Of a stretch of DNA of 64,000 nt, positions 1-8,995 are shown in pieces. The stretch is taken from NCBI GenBank assembly GCA_021769625.1, contig JAETSN010000006.1, positions 19,527 through 83,526 on the forward strand. The letters are read 5' to 3'. Made by a program: the position numbers and the translations under genes. Source of the stretch: [Clostridium] symbiosum (lineage in GTDB: Bacteria > Bacillota > Clostridia > Lachnospirales > Lachnospiraceae). The notes beneath the pieces were generated by a model, which was given only the letters and a program-made list of their open reading frames with translations, was not told the origin of the DNA and searched no databases. Every line of letters starts with the position of its first letter. Position 1 is the first letter of the stretch.

Positions 1-32
1 GCCTTTTCGGTCGGTAATATCTCAAATTTCAT
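1..32 (-). CDS. N-terminus of an unidentified protein (cut by window edge)
   Basis: The minus strand carries an AGGGAG Shine-Dalgarno (about 41-47), a short spacer, then an ATG whose complement is 30-32. Ten codons (MKFEILPTEK) are visible before the window ends. Nothing in ten residues identifies a family. The gene diverges from the SPOCS gene on the other side of the spacer. Confidence 0.5.
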   Translation of the reverse strand, partial: MKFEILPTEK

Positions 33-154
33 ACTATGACACTCCCTGTAATTTAAAAAATCTGGAATCATTTTAGCAGATAGGCATATGATCTGCAATG
101 TAAAATAGTAGTAAGGAACAACGGGCACACGGAACTGATCGGGGCTATTTCATA

Positions 155-324
155 AACCAGCCGGGATGGCGATAAAATTCTCAAGGAGTGCCCTTGAAAA
201 ACGCCGGCACTTAGCGAGGTTTCTCACGAGCTTAGTGTCCGCTGCATTGTTTCACAGGCTCTTGAAGAACAGAGCCAACGCAAGCGTGCCGACGGAGAAT
301 TTTATCGCCATCCCGGCGTCCGCC
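155..324 (-). repeat. Dispersed long-hairpin element, copy A
   Basis: Read on the minus strand it starts GGCGGACGCC and ends CCGGCTGGTT, as copies B and C do. Its ends, 161-182 and 295-316, form a perfect 22-bp inverted repeat. The core shares the blocks ACTAAGCTCGTGA and GTGCCGGCGTTTTTCAAGGG with the other copies. It lies between two divergent genes, and the ORFs through it look fortuitous. A separate small hairpin (GCAGAT/ATCTGC, 76-96) sits beside it. No promoter was convincingly identified in 33-463. Confidence 0.8.
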
Positions 325-463
325 TTCATAAATCCCCGTCATAAATATGTGCCCATCCACATACTTATATATAAAAGAAAGAGCGCAGGGGGAGTCCTGC
401 GTCTCTCGGAGAGGACATATTCTGCCGGTCAGGCAGTTATGGAAAAAGGAGTGGGAGGTTTTC

Positions 464-2017
464 GTGGGAAAAATGGAGCTGGAGAAGAGAAAGATTTATA
501 TGGACCGCATGAAGTACAGGGCAGGGACGCAGATCGCACTGGAGGACGACCGGAACCTGCAGGATAATAAACCGGACATTGCCCGTATCTTGGGGCAGAA
601 AGGTTATATACGTCTGGAGGAGCTGAAACCTGCGGCGGACCATGTGACAATGCGCGGCAAGCTGTTTTATAAGGTGCTCTACCAGTCGGACGAAGGACAG
701 GAGATCTGCTCTGTGGAAGGGAGCATCCCTTTTGAGGAGCAGGTACATATGGACGGCATCGGTACAGAAGAACTGGTGCAGGCAAGGTGGGAACTGGACG
801 ATATGACGATCGGGATGATCAATTCCCGTAAGCTGAGCGTTCAGGCGGTGGCGTGCTTTGAACTTTTTGTGGAGGAACTGTACGAGGAGCAGGTACCGGT
901 GGAACTTGTGGAAATGCCTTCCGACACCGGGATCGAATGCCGGAAAAAAGTGCTGGATGTGGCAGGGATCAGCGTCCTGAAAAAGGATATTTTCCGGATC
1001 CGCGAGGAGATGGAACTGCCCCAGAGCTGCCCTAATATCGGAAATCTGATCTGGGAGGATATTGAGTTATCGGCACTGGAGTTTAAGGCGGTGGAGGAGA
1101 AGATCTTTGTCAAGGGGGAGGCGAAGGCGTTTTTCCTCTATGTGCCCCAGGGCGAGGAGGGGAATGTGCAGGTGTTCAGCACTTCTATCCCGATATCCGG
1201 TTCCGTGGACTGTCAGGGATGCATGGAAGATCTGATCACGGATATCCGCTATCAGATCAGCCAGCAGGACATTGAGATTCAGGAGGATTTCGATGGGGAG
1301 AGACGGGTCATCTCACTGGAGATGGTGCTGGATCTGTACATTAAATTATATAAAGAAGAAAAGACGGAGATACTTTCGGATTGTTACGGTCTGCAGAAAG
1401 AGGTGAAACTGGAGAGGCAGGAGACGGAATACAGGACAAAGATGCTGCGCTGCGGCGGAAAATACAGGCTGGCGGAGGAGGTGCCCGTCGAGGGCGTGCC
1501 CGGCGGTGTGAAGCTTTTGCACTATCAGGCGTCGGTTCAGAAGGAGGGGCAGACGCAGACGGAGGAAGGGATAGAGATCCTCGGCGCCGTGGAGGCAGAC
1601 TTTTTGCTGCAGGACGAAGGGGATAAAAAGTTCTACAGACTGCATGCGGGAATCCCGTTTAAGTATCTGCTGGAAACATCAGGGGGAATGGCGGACTTTG
1701 GCAATCTGAAAATCTGTCTGGAAAACCTGACGGTGGCAGCGGCGGGAGATGTCTGGGAAGTAAAGGGGATACTGAGCTTTGAGGTCGCTGTTTTCCAGAG
1801 AGGAAAAGAGGAGATGATCAGGGAGGTCGAACTGTGCGAGCCGGACGCGGAGAAGTACAGAAGGACGCCGGGGATGGTCGGATATGTGGTGAAATCCGGA
1901 GACAGCCTGTGGGATATCGGGAAGCGGTATATGGTTTCGCTGGATAGCCTGAAGGAGATGAATCATCTGGCGAAAGATGAAGTGCATGCGGGGGAGAAGA
2001 TATTGATCATACGCTGA
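464..2017 (+). CDS. SPOCS (DUF3794) domain protein with C-terminal LysM
   Basis: This is a 517-residue protein made of beta-rich DUF3794/SPOCS repeats and a C-terminal LysM peptidoglycan-binding module (about the last 45 residues, starting GYVVKSGDSLWDIG). Proteins of this layout occur in spore-forming clostridia and resemble SpoVID/SafA-type coat morphogenesis factors. The reading frame is open further upstream, but a GGGAGG at 453-458 precedes an in-frame GTG at 464 by five bases, and an ATG at 473 is the alternative start. No signal peptide or membrane segment is seen, which fits a mother-cell coat or cortex location. The exact sporulation role is not shown by sequence. Confidence 0.85.
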   Translation: MGKMELEKRKIYMDRMKYRAGTQIALEDDRNLQDNKPDIARILGQKGYIRLEELKPAADHVTMRGKLFYKVLYQSDEGQEICSVEGSIPFEEQVHMDGIGTEELVQARWELDDMTIGMINSRKLSVQAVACFELFVEELYEEQVPVELVEMPSDTGIECRKKVLDVAGISVLKKDIFRIREEMELPQSCPNIGNLIWEDIELSALEFKAVEEKIFVKGEAKAFFLYVPQGEEGNVQVFSTSIPISGSVDCQGCMEDLITDIRYQISQQDIEIQEDFDGERRVISLEMVLDLYIKLYKEEKTEILSDCYGLQKEVKLERQETEYRTKMLRCGGKYRLAEEVPVEGVPGGVKLLHYQASVQKEGQTQTEEGIEILGAVEADFLLQDEGDKKFYRLHAGIPFKYLLETSGGMADFGNLKICLENLTVAAAGDVWEVKGILSFEVAVFQRGKEEMIREVELCEPDAEKYRRTPGMVGYVVKSGDSLWDIGKRYMVSLDSLKEMNHLAKDEVHAGEKILIIR

Positions 2018-2092
2018 CAAAAAGAGGCAATATATTACTTTTCGTGGGACAGAAAGGCGCATTTGCTGCGTGTTCCGCAGGAATATGATTCA

Positions 2093-2142
2093 GGTTCGGG
2101 GCGGTTTTTGTGAAGCAAAACTTCCAAATATCGCCCCGAACC
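2093..2142. other. Hairpin in the SPOCS-ispE spacer
   Basis: An 11-bp perfect inverted repeat (GGTTCGGGGCG at 2093-2103 with CGCCCCGAACC at 2132-2142) encloses a second small stem (GTTTT/AAAAC). No T-run follows, so it is not a classical terminator. The rest of 2018-2323 shows no gene. Confidence 0.6.
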
Positions 2143-2323
2143 GTTGCTGTGTGGGACTTTCGAGCTGCAAACAGTAACAGATACGTTTTAAGATTTACGG
2201 TGAATATGGGAAGAAAAGTTGACTAGAAAGAGCGGATTGTATATAATTAGATACAATAATTTATGATAAATGCAAAAACATGGCAGAGGGATGATAAAAA
2301 TAAACGGGATCGGAACAGAAGAT

Positions 2324-3205
2324 ATGGCACAGGAACTGGTCTTAAAGGCATATGGAAAAATTAATCTGGGGCTGGATGTGGTAAGGCGGCTTGAAAACGG
2401 ATACCATGAGGTGCGGATGATCATGCAGTCCGTGGAACTGGCAGATATTGTGACGATGAAGCGGCTTTCGGAAGATAAGATCGTGATCGGGACTGATAAG
2501 GAAGGTCTGCCCTGTGATGAGAGAAACCTTGCCTATAAGGCGGCAAAGCTGATGAAGGAGAGTTACGCTGTTTCGGATGGTGTGGAGATCTTTCTGGAGA
2601 AGCATATTCCGATGGCGGCGGGAATGGCAGGCGGTTCCGCAGACTGTGCGGCGGTGCTGAAGGGAATGAATATGCTGTTCGGACTGGGACTGTCCCTGAA
2701 AGATCTGCAGAAGATCGGCGTAAGACTGGGGGCGGATGTGCCTTATTGTCTGATGGGGGGCTGTGCGCTGTCTGAGGGGATCGGTGAAGTGCTGACACCG
2801 TTAAAGGAACCGCCGTCCTGCATTGTGTTGCTGGCAAAACCGGATATAGATGTTTCCACGAAATATGTGTATGAGAATCTGAAACTGGATATGCTGAAGA
2901 GGCACCCGGATATTGACGGCATGATGCGGGATATAGAAGAGGGAGATCTGGAAGGACTTTGCGGGAAGCTTGAAAATGTGTTGGAGAGCGTAACAGGGAA
3001 AGAGTATCCGGTGATCGGGGAGATTGAACGTATAATGAAAGAGGCGGGAGCGCTGGCGGGTATCATGAGCGGCAGCGGCCCTACCGTGTTCGGAATGTTT
3101 CAGGAGGCGAAAGCTGCCGAAAATGCTGTGGAGAAGATCAGGGCGCAGAGGCTGGCGGAGGAAGTATTTCTTTCAACATTCAGATATGATGGGCGGGCGG
3201 AATAG
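2324..3205 (+). CDS. ispE: 4-diphosphocytidyl-2-C-methyl-D-erythritol kinase
   Basis: GHMP kinase of the non-mevalonate (MEP) isoprenoid pathway. It phosphorylates the 2-hydroxyl of CDP-methylerythritol in the cytosol. The N-terminal AYGKINLGLDV carries the catalytic Lys, the ATP-binding GHMP loop PMAAGMAGGSADCA lies near residues 96-109, LGADVPYCL holds the catalytic Asp, and SGSGPTVFG is the C-terminal GHMP motif. The start at 2324 gives 293 residues and matches the family N-terminus. Two upstream in-frame ATGs (2270, 2291) would add 11-18 unusual residues, and none of the three has a strong Shine-Dalgarno, so the start is provisional. A GntR gene follows after 40 bases, as often seen in Lachnospiraceae. 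Confidence 0.93.
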   Translation: MAQELVLKAYGKINLGLDVVRRLENGYHEVRMIMQSVELADIVTMKRLSEDKIVIGTDKEGLPCDERNLAYKAAKLMKESYAVSDGVEIFLEKHIPMAAGMAGGSADCAAVLKGMNMLFGLGLSLKDLQKIGVRLGADVPYCLMGGCALSEGIGEVLTPLKEPPSCIVLLAKPDIDVSTKYVYENLKLDMLKRHPDIDGMMRDIEEGDLEGLCGKLENVLESVTGKEYPVIGEIERIMKEAGALAGIMSGSGPTVFGMFQEAKAAENAVEKIRAQRLAEEVFLSTFRYDGRAE

Positions 3206-3245
3206 GCAGGCTGCGTGAGAGCAGGTAAAAAGAGAGGGATATGGC

Positions 3246-3929
3246 ATGTCGTATCAGGGATTTGATGCAAAAGTGGACGAACTTTTGCCTCTTAGGGATG
3301 TAGTCTATAAAAAACTGCGCAGAGCGATTCTGCTGGAGGAATTAAAAGCGGGGGAGAGGCTGACGGAGATCCACCTTGCGGACAGGCTGGGGGTCAGCCG
3401 CACACCGATCCGCGAAGCGATCCGCAAGCTGGAGCTGGAAGGGCTTGTGATCATGCTGCCGAGGCGGGGGACCATCGTGGCGGAGATCACGGAAAAGAGC
3501 CTGAAAGATGTGCTGGAAGTGCGGCGGGTGCTGGATATGCTCAGCGCGGAACTTGCCTGTGAGCGGATGGATGAGGCGGGAAAGAAGGCGCTGGGGGAGG
3601 CATGCCGTGATTTTGAAGGGGCGATAAAAAAAGGGAATCTGGGCGATATCGCACAGAAAGATGTGGCGCTGCATAATATTATTGTAGAAGCCAGCGGGAA
3701 CAGGGTGCTGCAGCAGATGGTGGGCAACCTGTCCGAGCAGATGTACCGCTACCGCGTGAAATATCTGAAGGATGACAGCAGATATGAAACGCTGGTAAAA
3801 GAGCATCAGGGAATTTACCAGAGCATTATAAAGTGTGACAGGGAGGCGGCGGCGCATTTCGCGAAAGAACATATCGACAATCAGGAAGCGGCGATCATGA
3901 GCCAGCTTCATAGCTGGAACGCTGATTAA
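3246..3929 (+). CDS. GntR-family regulator, FadR/FCD subfamily
   Basis: A 227-residue transcription factor with an N-terminal winged helix (LADRLGVSRTPIREAIRKLELEG, about residues 44-66, quoted here in parts: LADRLGVSRTPIR then EAIRKLELEG) and an all-helical FCD ligand-binding domain in the C-terminal two thirds, including the HNIIVEASGN segment typical of FCD metal or carboxylate sites. It lies 40 bases behind ispE and close to murI, so it may be cotranscribed with them. The ligand cannot be told. The start ATG has GAGAGGGATATGGC just upstream. Confidence 0.9.
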   Translation: MSYQGFDAKVDELLPLRDVVYKKLRRAILLEELKAGERLTEIHLADRLGVSRTPIREAIRKLELEGLVIMLPRRGTIVAEITEKSLKDVLEVRRVLDMLSAELACERMDEAGKKALGEACRDFEGAIKKGNLGDIAQKDVALHNIIVEASGNRVLQQMVGNLSEQMYRYRVKYLKDDSRYETLVKEHQGIYQSIIKCDREAAAHFAKEHIDNQEAAIMSQLHSWNAD

Positions 3930-3982
3930 AGATCGAAAAAACGACCATACTTCTTAGAAAGACGATAAGGAGTATGGTTTAT

Positions 3983-4240
3983 ATGATAGAGAAACAAAAT
4001 GAAAGATTTTTTACACGGGCAGCGGTCACATTTGGGGGACTACTGCTTTCTCTGGGCTTTTGGGGGATTGCTTTTCCGCAGTACCTTCTTACGGGGGACT
4101 GTGTCAGGATAGTAGATGAACAGGGGCAGGATGTCACTAAGGAAGCGGAGGATGACAAAAATCTCTACTGTGAGATCAGCGAAGCCGGACCGGAACAGAT
4201 CGAAGTCAGGATAAGTATTCTGGAATGGGCAAAAAGATAA
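3983..4240 (+). CDS. Small single-span membrane or exported protein, unknown
   Basis: An 85-residue protein with a charged N-terminus, one hydrophobic segment (about residues 10-30) and a short acidic extracytoplasmic domain. An ATG at 3974 is also in frame, but the AAGGAG at 3967-3972 is one base from it and ten from the ATG at 3983, which is therefore chosen. It lies between the GntR gene and murI and ends 57 bases before the murI start. No family was recognised. Confidence 0.6.
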   Translation: MIEKQNERFFTRAAVTFGGLLLSLGFWGIAFPQYLLTGDCVRIVDEQGQDVTKEAEDDKNLYCEISEAGPEQIEVRISILEWAKR

Positions 4241-4297
4241 AGCGTGTGGAACATCCGCAGAAAGACCCGGCGGATAAAGAAAGGATATAGTACAGCA

Positions 4298-5122
4298 ATG
4301 GACAACAGGAAGGAAGCGCCGATCGGTGTATTTGATTCCGGAGTGGGCGGACTGACGGTGGTAAAGGAGATCATGTATCAGATACCGAATGAAAAGGTGA
4401 TCTATTTCGGGGATACGGCGAGGGTGCCTTACGGCAATAAAACAAAAGAAACCGTCACAAAATATGCACTTCAGATCGTACGCTTTCTGAAAACGCAGAA
4501 AGTAAAGGCGATCGTGGTGGCGTGCAACACGGCGAGCGCCTATGCGTTGGATGAGATAGAACAGGCGGCGGATGTGCCGGTCATCGGTGTGGTGAAGCCG
4601 GGGGCTAAAATGGCGGTGGAAGCCACAAAAAACGGCAAAATAGGCGTGATCGGCACGCGGGGGACGATTGGCAGCGAAACCTATACTACATATATCAGGC
4701 AGTTAAATCCTGATGTGGAGGTGATCGGAAAAGAGTGTCCGCTGTTCGTGCATCTGGTGGAGGAAGGACTCTGGGAAGATCCGGTGACGGAGGAGATCGC
4801 AAAGCGCTATCTGACGGATCTGGTCGATGTGGGCATCGATACGTTGATCCTGGGCTGTACGCACTATCCGATGATACGAAAGACCGTGCAGCGGATCATG
4901 GGGGAAAATGTGCGATTGGTCAATCCCGCCTATGAGACTGCCAGGGAATTAAAGAATCTGCTGGGAGAACATGATATCCTGAATGAACAGGCGCCGGGAC
5001 TCGGCACGAACATGCACAGGTTTTTTGTCAGCGATGCGGCGGAGCGGTTCCAGATTTTTGCAAATTCCATCTTAAAATACGGTATCCTGTCCGCGAAAGT
5101 GATCCATATTGAGGAATATTAG
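4298..5122 (+). CDS. murI: Glutamate racemase
   Basis: It makes D-glutamate for peptidoglycan. The two-cysteine cofactor-independent racemase signature is complete: DSGVGG with Asp13/Ser14, VVACNTAS with Cys76, and LGCTHYP with Cys187. The length of 274 residues is normal. The frame extends 18 codons upstream to 4244, but the family N-terminus (APIGVFDSGVGG) and a GAAAGGA upstream favour 4298. The next gene (DUF1934) starts seven bases after the stop. Confidence 0.95.
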   Translation: MDNRKEAPIGVFDSGVGGLTVVKEIMYQIPNEKVIYFGDTARVPYGNKTKETVTKYALQIVRFLKTQKVKAIVVACNTASAYALDEIEQAADVPVIGVVKPGAKMAVEATKNGKIGVIGTRGTIGSETYTTYIRQLNPDVEVIGKECPLFVHLVEEGLWEDPVTEEIAKRYLTDLVDVGIDTLILGCTHYPMIRKTVQRIMGENVRLVNPAYETARELKNLLGEHDILNEQAPGLGTNMHRFFVSDAAERFQIFANSILKYGILSAKVIHIEEY

Positions 5123-5128
5123 ACAGTT

Positions 5129-5560
5129 ATGATGAAAGAAAAAAGCAGAGAATGCAGGGTATGCGTTACCTCGCATCAGGTAGATACAGATGGCGAAGAG
5201 CAGATCATGAAGACAGAGAGTAAGGGGCGGCTTTCCGGGAGGGAGGGCGTCCTTTATGTACTTTACGAGGAAGAGGCTGAGGGGAAGGCAGTCATCAAAA
5301 ATCTGCTGAAAATAGAAAAAGAGCCGCTCCGCGTCAGCCTGAAAAAATCAGGCGCGGTTTCGTGGAAAATGATCTTCGAACAGGGAAAATATGAAAAGTC
5401 GGAATACCATACACCCTACGGTGCCTTGGAGATCGGAGCAGAGACCCGGACGGTCAAGTTGGAAAAAAGAGAAGAAAAAACCAGCCTGCAGCTCGCCTAC
5501 GCCCTTTTTATACAGGGTAAAAAACAGGCGGACTGCAGACTGGAGATCGAGATCCGGTAA
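5129..5560 (+). CDS. DUF1934 (YwiB-like) beta-barrel protein
   Basis: A 143-residue protein with strands typical of DUF1934: residues around GRLSGREGVLYVLYEEE, then KSGAVSWKMIFEQGK and LQLAYALFIQGKKQ. The fold is a small lipocalin-like barrel, and the function is unknown. It follows murI by six bases and is probably cotranscribed. Met1 and Met2 are adjacent, so either may be the start. It converges with the minus-strand membrane protein, whose stop is four bases away. Confidence 0.8.
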   Translation: MMKEKSRECRVCVTSHQVDTDGEEQIMKTESKGRLSGREGVLYVLYEEEAEGKAVIKNLLKIEKEPLRVSLKKSGAVSWKMIFEQGKYEKSEYHTPYGALEIGAETRTVKLEKREEKTSLQLAYALFIQGKKQADCRLEIEIR

Positions 5561-5563
5561 TAT

Positions 5564-6043
5564 CTATTTTACCTGGCCAACACCGGCTTTTTCCTGTGCT
5601 CTTTCAAGAAGCTGTTTAAATTTACTTTTCTTTTTGGTGTTCTGCGGCGTGTTGTTCTTGCCGTGCATACCTTTTACAGAGGTGATGTAGATACCGCTGA
5701 CAACAGCCTTTACCTCTTTTTTGACCGGAATATCATCGAAAATCTTTTCGTCCGCCACAAGGGAAACGATCTGGGGGCCGACTTTCGCTTTTACGATGGG
5801 AAGCTTGGAGCGGCGCATCAGTTTCGGCGTCTGGTCGATGACAGCCTGAGGCAGTCCGGATTCAGTCAGCCGCATCCGCTTCTTATCTATGATCAGCATG
5901 CTCACATTCTGCTTATAGGCTTCGATCTGCGCCTGCTGCTCCGCCTGTTTCTTCTGTGCCTTTTTTCCGAGAAAATACAGGACAACGATGGCAGCGACTA
6001 AAATAACGAGTATGACGATCAGTACAATGGTTCCTGTGCTCAT
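5564..6043 (-). CDS. Single-pass membrane protein of unknown function
   Basis: A 159-residue protein: an N-terminal membrane helix (residues 4-26, rich in Ile/Val/Leu), a Lys/Gln-rich stretch (GKKAQKKQAEQQAQ), then a soluble cytoplasmic domain with a PKLMRRSKLPIVKAKVGP segment and a basic tail. An AAGGAGG on the minus strand (about 6053-6059) precedes the ATG at 6043. The longer frame to 6097 lacks such a site. Similar short proteins are common in clostridia, and no function is known to me. Confidence 0.8.
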   Translation of the reverse strand: MSTGTIVLIVILVILVAAIVVLYFLGKKAQKKQAEQQAQIEAYKQNVSMLIIDKKRMRLTESGLPQAVIDQTPKLMRRSKLPIVKAKVGPQIVSLVADEKIFDDIPVKKEVKAVVSGIYITSVKGMHGKNNTPQNTKKKSKFKQLLERAQEKAGVGQVK

Positions 6044-6221
6044 GAAATCTCCTCCTTGCGCGTACCCTGCGTGTACGCAATAAAAGTATTTTAGCATTTA
6101 TTCCGTGCAATGGCAAGATTTCAACAGAGATTTTTGGGAAATACTTTGTAAGAACGCATAAGTTGTGATAAAATAAAAAACATGTTTTATCTTATCATTA
6201 TCTGGGAAAGGAATATTTGGT

Positions 6222-7253
6222 ATGAAGAAAAAAATGACGGCGGCACTTATGCTGCTTTGCATGATCGGTATCGTGACGGGATGCGGGAAAAAAGATATTA
6301 AGATCGCGGATCTGAAGGATGTGGAAGTGGAAAAATATGTAACGCTTCCGGACTATAAAAGCCTGCAGGTGGAAAGGCCGGCGAAAGTGGAGATAACGGA
6401 TGCCTATGTGAAAAGCTATATTAACAGCCGGATCGATGCGGTGAGCGATCTGCATGAGCTGACAGGGACCGTGGAAAACGGGGATGTTGTGAATATTGAT
6501 TACGCAGGTACCATCGACGGTACGGCGTTTCAGGGCGGCACGGCACAGGGACAGCTTTTAGAGATCGGATCAGGCAGTTTTATAGAAGGGTTTGAGGAAG
6601 GACTGATCGGCGCGAATGTGGGAGAGACAAAAGAGCTTTCCCTGAAGTTCCCGGACAACTACCGAAGTGCGGATGTGGCGGGGAAGGATTGTGTCTTTGC
6701 GGTAAAGATCAATTATATTTTGTCAGAGCTGACGGACGAGAATGTGAATATGTTGGATGCCGGATATCAGAGTGCGGAGACCTACCGGGAAGATGCCAGA
6801 AATAATCTGATAGAATTCACGGAGTACCAGTATGATGGAACACTGAGAGTCAGTATTGTGTCAAGTCTGATCGCGGGAAGCACTTATCAGGAGATACCGG
6901 AGTCCCTGATTGAGGATTATCAAAGCAGTTTGAGGACGGATTTTGAGAACGAGGCGGAGAGAGCGGGGATGAGCCTGGAAGAGTATATGGAAAATACGTA
7001 CTATACCTCTGCAGATTCCATAGATGAGGAGATCAGGACGATTGCGGAGCGGTGTGCGAAGGAAGGACTTGCGCTGCAGGCGATCGCCGATCAGGAGGGA
7101 ATCTCCGTGTCGGACGAAGAAGTGGATGCGGCGATCGCGGAATATATTGCAGTGGTGGGTGATACAGGGGAAGAGCTGGAGAAGGAGAACGTGAGAGTGA
7201 ATCTTCTGAACGATAAGGTGTATGAATTTATGGTGGACATTTATAAAGAGTAG
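6222..7253 (+). CDS. Trigger-factor-like FKBP peptidyl-prolyl isomerase lipoprotein
   Basis: A 343-residue exported chaperone. A lipoprotein signal ends at Cys21 (GIVTGC). A trigger-factor-like FKBP domain follows (GDVVNIDYAGTIDGTAFQGG, then IGSGSFIEGFEEGLIGANVGE and a FPDNY loop), then the helical trigger-factor C-terminal domain (EYQYDGTLRVSIVSSLI to the end). The ribosome-binding signature of true trigger factor is missing, and the lipobox puts it on the outer face of the membrane, where PrsA-like folding help is likely. The substrate is unknown. Confidence 0.88.
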   Translation: MKKKMTAALMLLCMIGIVTGCGKKDIKIADLKDVEVEKYVTLPDYKSLQVERPAKVEITDAYVKSYINSRIDAVSDLHELTGTVENGDVVNIDYAGTIDGTAFQGGTAQGQLLEIGSGSFIEGFEEGLIGANVGETKELSLKFPDNYRSADVAGKDCVFAVKINYILSELTDENVNMLDAGYQSAETYREDARNNLIEFTEYQYDGTLRVSIVSSLIAGSTYQEIPESLIEDYQSSLRTDFENEAERAGMSLEEYMENTYYTSADSIDEEIRTIAERCAKEGLALQAIADQEGISVSDEEVDAAIAEYIAVVGDTGEELEKENVRVNLLNDKVYEFMVDIYKE

Positions 7254-7381
7254 GGATAATGGGCATCAGGAGGATAGATGCAGTGTCATTAGGATAATGG
7301 AAACGGACGCTTACCAGCTGGCAGAGGCGTCAACTGAATGACAGAAGGACAGATGCGGAATTGGAATAGGAGGACAAGGAC

Positions 7382-8773
7382 ATGGAATTAACAGAAATTC
7401 GGGAACTGTACAGGAACAAGGAAGAGTATATCGGAAAGAAGATAACGGTGGGAGGCTGGATCAGGAGCATCAGAGATTCCAAAACCTTCGGGTTTATCGT
7501 GGTAAACGACGGAACCTTTTTTGAGCCGCTGCAGATCGTCTACGGCGATAAGCTGGAGAACTTTGAGGAGATCAGCAGGCTGAATGTGGGCGCTGCCATC
7601 GTTGTGACAGGTACGTTGGTGGCGACACCGCAGGCGAAGCAGCCCTTTGAGATACAGGCGGAGGAAGTGTTGGTGGAAGGAGCTTCCGCACCGGAGTATC
7701 CGCTGCAGAAAAAGCGCCACAGCTTTGAGTATCTGAGGACGATCCCTCATCTGCGTGCGAGAACCAATACTTTTCAGGCGGTATTCAGGGTGCGGTCCCT
7801 GATCGCCTATGCGATCCATACTTTCTTTATGGAGAGAGGGTTTGTCTATGTGCACACGCCGATCATCACCGGCTCTGACTGTGAGGGCGCGGGCGAAATG
7901 TTTCAGGTGACGACGCTGGATATGGAAAATCTGCCGAAGAAGGATGACGGCAGTATCGATTATGACGGGGACTTTTTCGGAAAGCAGGCGAATCTGACGG
8001 TTTCCGGGCAGTTGAACGTGGAGACTTACGCCTTTGCGTTTAAGAATGTATATACTTTCGGACCGACCTTCCGTGCGGAGAATTCCAACACTACACGCCA
8101 TGCGGCGGAATTCTGGATGATCGAGCCTGAGATCGCCTTTGCGGATCTGAAGGATGATATGGTTCTGGCGGAGTCCATGATCAAGTATATCATCCGCTAT
8201 GTGCTGGAGAACGCGCCGGAGGAGATGAAGTTCTTTAACAGCTTTGTGGACAAGGGGTTGATCGAGCGTCTTGAACATGTGGCAAATTCCGATTTTGCCC
8301 ATGTGACATACACGGAGGCGATCTCCATTCTGGAAAAGCACAATGATGAATTTGATTACAAGGTTTCCTGGGGCTGCGACCTGCAGACGGAGCATGAGCG
8401 CTATCTGACGGAGAAGGAATTTAAGCGTCCTGTGTTCGTGACGGATTACCCGAAGGAGATCAAGGCTTTCTATATGAAGCTGAACGAGGACGGAAAGACC
8501 GTGGCGGCGATGGACTGCCTTGTGCCCGGCATCGGTGAGATCATCGGCGGCTCCCAGAGGGAGGATGACCTTGAGACGCTGGAGAGACGGATGGAAGAGA
8601 TGGGCCTGAAAAAGGAGGATTATGATTTTTATCTGGATCTGCGCCGGTATGGCTCTGTCCGCCATGCGGGCTTCGGGCTTGGCTTTGAGCGCTGTGTGAT
8701 GTATCTGACAGGAATGGCGAACATCCGCGATGTGCTGCCGTTCCCGAGAACCGTTAAAAATTGTGAATTGTAA
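7382..8773 (+). CDS. asnS: Asparaginyl-tRNA synthetase
   Basis: Class IIb synthetase charging tRNA-Asn, 463 residues. An N-terminal OB fold ([19 protein letters not shown]) is followed by the class II core with motif 2 ([20 protein letters not shown]) and motif 3 ([15 protein letters not shown]). The GEMFQVTT segment and absence of a long C-terminal extension mark AsnS rather than AspS. An AGGAGG lies just before the ATG. The 128-base leader is too short for a T-box and none was seen. Confidence 0.97.
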   Translation: MELTEIRELYRNKEEYIGKKITVGGWIRSIRDSKTFGFIVVNDGTFFEPLQIVYGDKLENFEEISRLNVGAAIVVTGTLVATPQAKQPFEIQAEEVLVEGASAPEYPLQKKRHSFEYLRTIPHLRARTNTFQAVFRVRSLIAYAIHTFFMERGFVYVHTPIITGSDCEGAGEMFQVTTLDMENLPKKDDGSIDYDGDFFGKQANLTVSGQLNVETYAFAFKNVYTFGPTFRAENSNTTRHAAEFWMIEPEIAFADLKDDMVLAESMIKYIIRYVLENAPEEMKFFNSFVDKGLIERLEHVANSDFAHVTYTEAISILEKHNDEFDYKVSWGCDLQTEHERYLTEKEFKRPVFVTDYPKEIKAFYMKLNEDGKTVAAMDCLVPGIGEIIGGSQREDDLETLERRMEEMGLKKEDYDFYLDLRRYGSVRHAGFGLGFERCVMYLTGMANIRDVLPFPRTVKNCEL

Positions 8774-8783
8774 TGTAAATAAC

Positions 8784-8950
8784 GAGGACGCCGGGAGGAA
8801 AATCAAATCCTCCGTCGCCACGCTCGTCGCTCAAGCTCTTGAGAAACAGAGCTGGCTGCAACGTAGCGGTACTAGGCTCGAAAATACCTCGCCAAGTGCC
8901 GACGTTGCTGCAGGGGCTCCTTGAGGATTTGATTTTCCTCCCGGCTGGTT
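8784..8950 (+). repeat. Dispersed long-hairpin element, copy B
   Basis: It starts eleven bases after the asnS stop. A perfect 22-bp inverted repeat joins 8791-8812 and 8923-8944. The stem sequence differs from copies A and C over most of its length, while the flanking CGTCGCCACGCT and CTCCTTGAG blocks and the terminal CCGGCTGGTT are kept. The inner GCTCTTGAGAAACAGAGCT arm is in the opposite orientation relative to copies A and C. No T-run follows, so it is not a plain terminator. Confidence 0.8.
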
Positions 8951-8995
8951 GTCGGATAAGATTATTGTTTTGAGATAGAAAAGACAGGAAAGTAA

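Noticed and set aside
166..567. A 133-codon ORF at the left end
   Set aside because: It runs through the long-hairpin element and into the SPOCS gene in another frame. Its content is low-complexity basic sequence with no ribosome site.
7254..7381. Possible T-box leader for asnS
   Set aside because: Only 128 bases separate the genes, and no specifier stem, T-box sequence or terminator was seen.
7388..8821. A 477-codon open frame antisense to asnS
   Set aside because: It is a shadow of the codon bias of asnS on the other strand (His/Leu/Arg-rich, no domain) and has no independent ribosome site or promoter.
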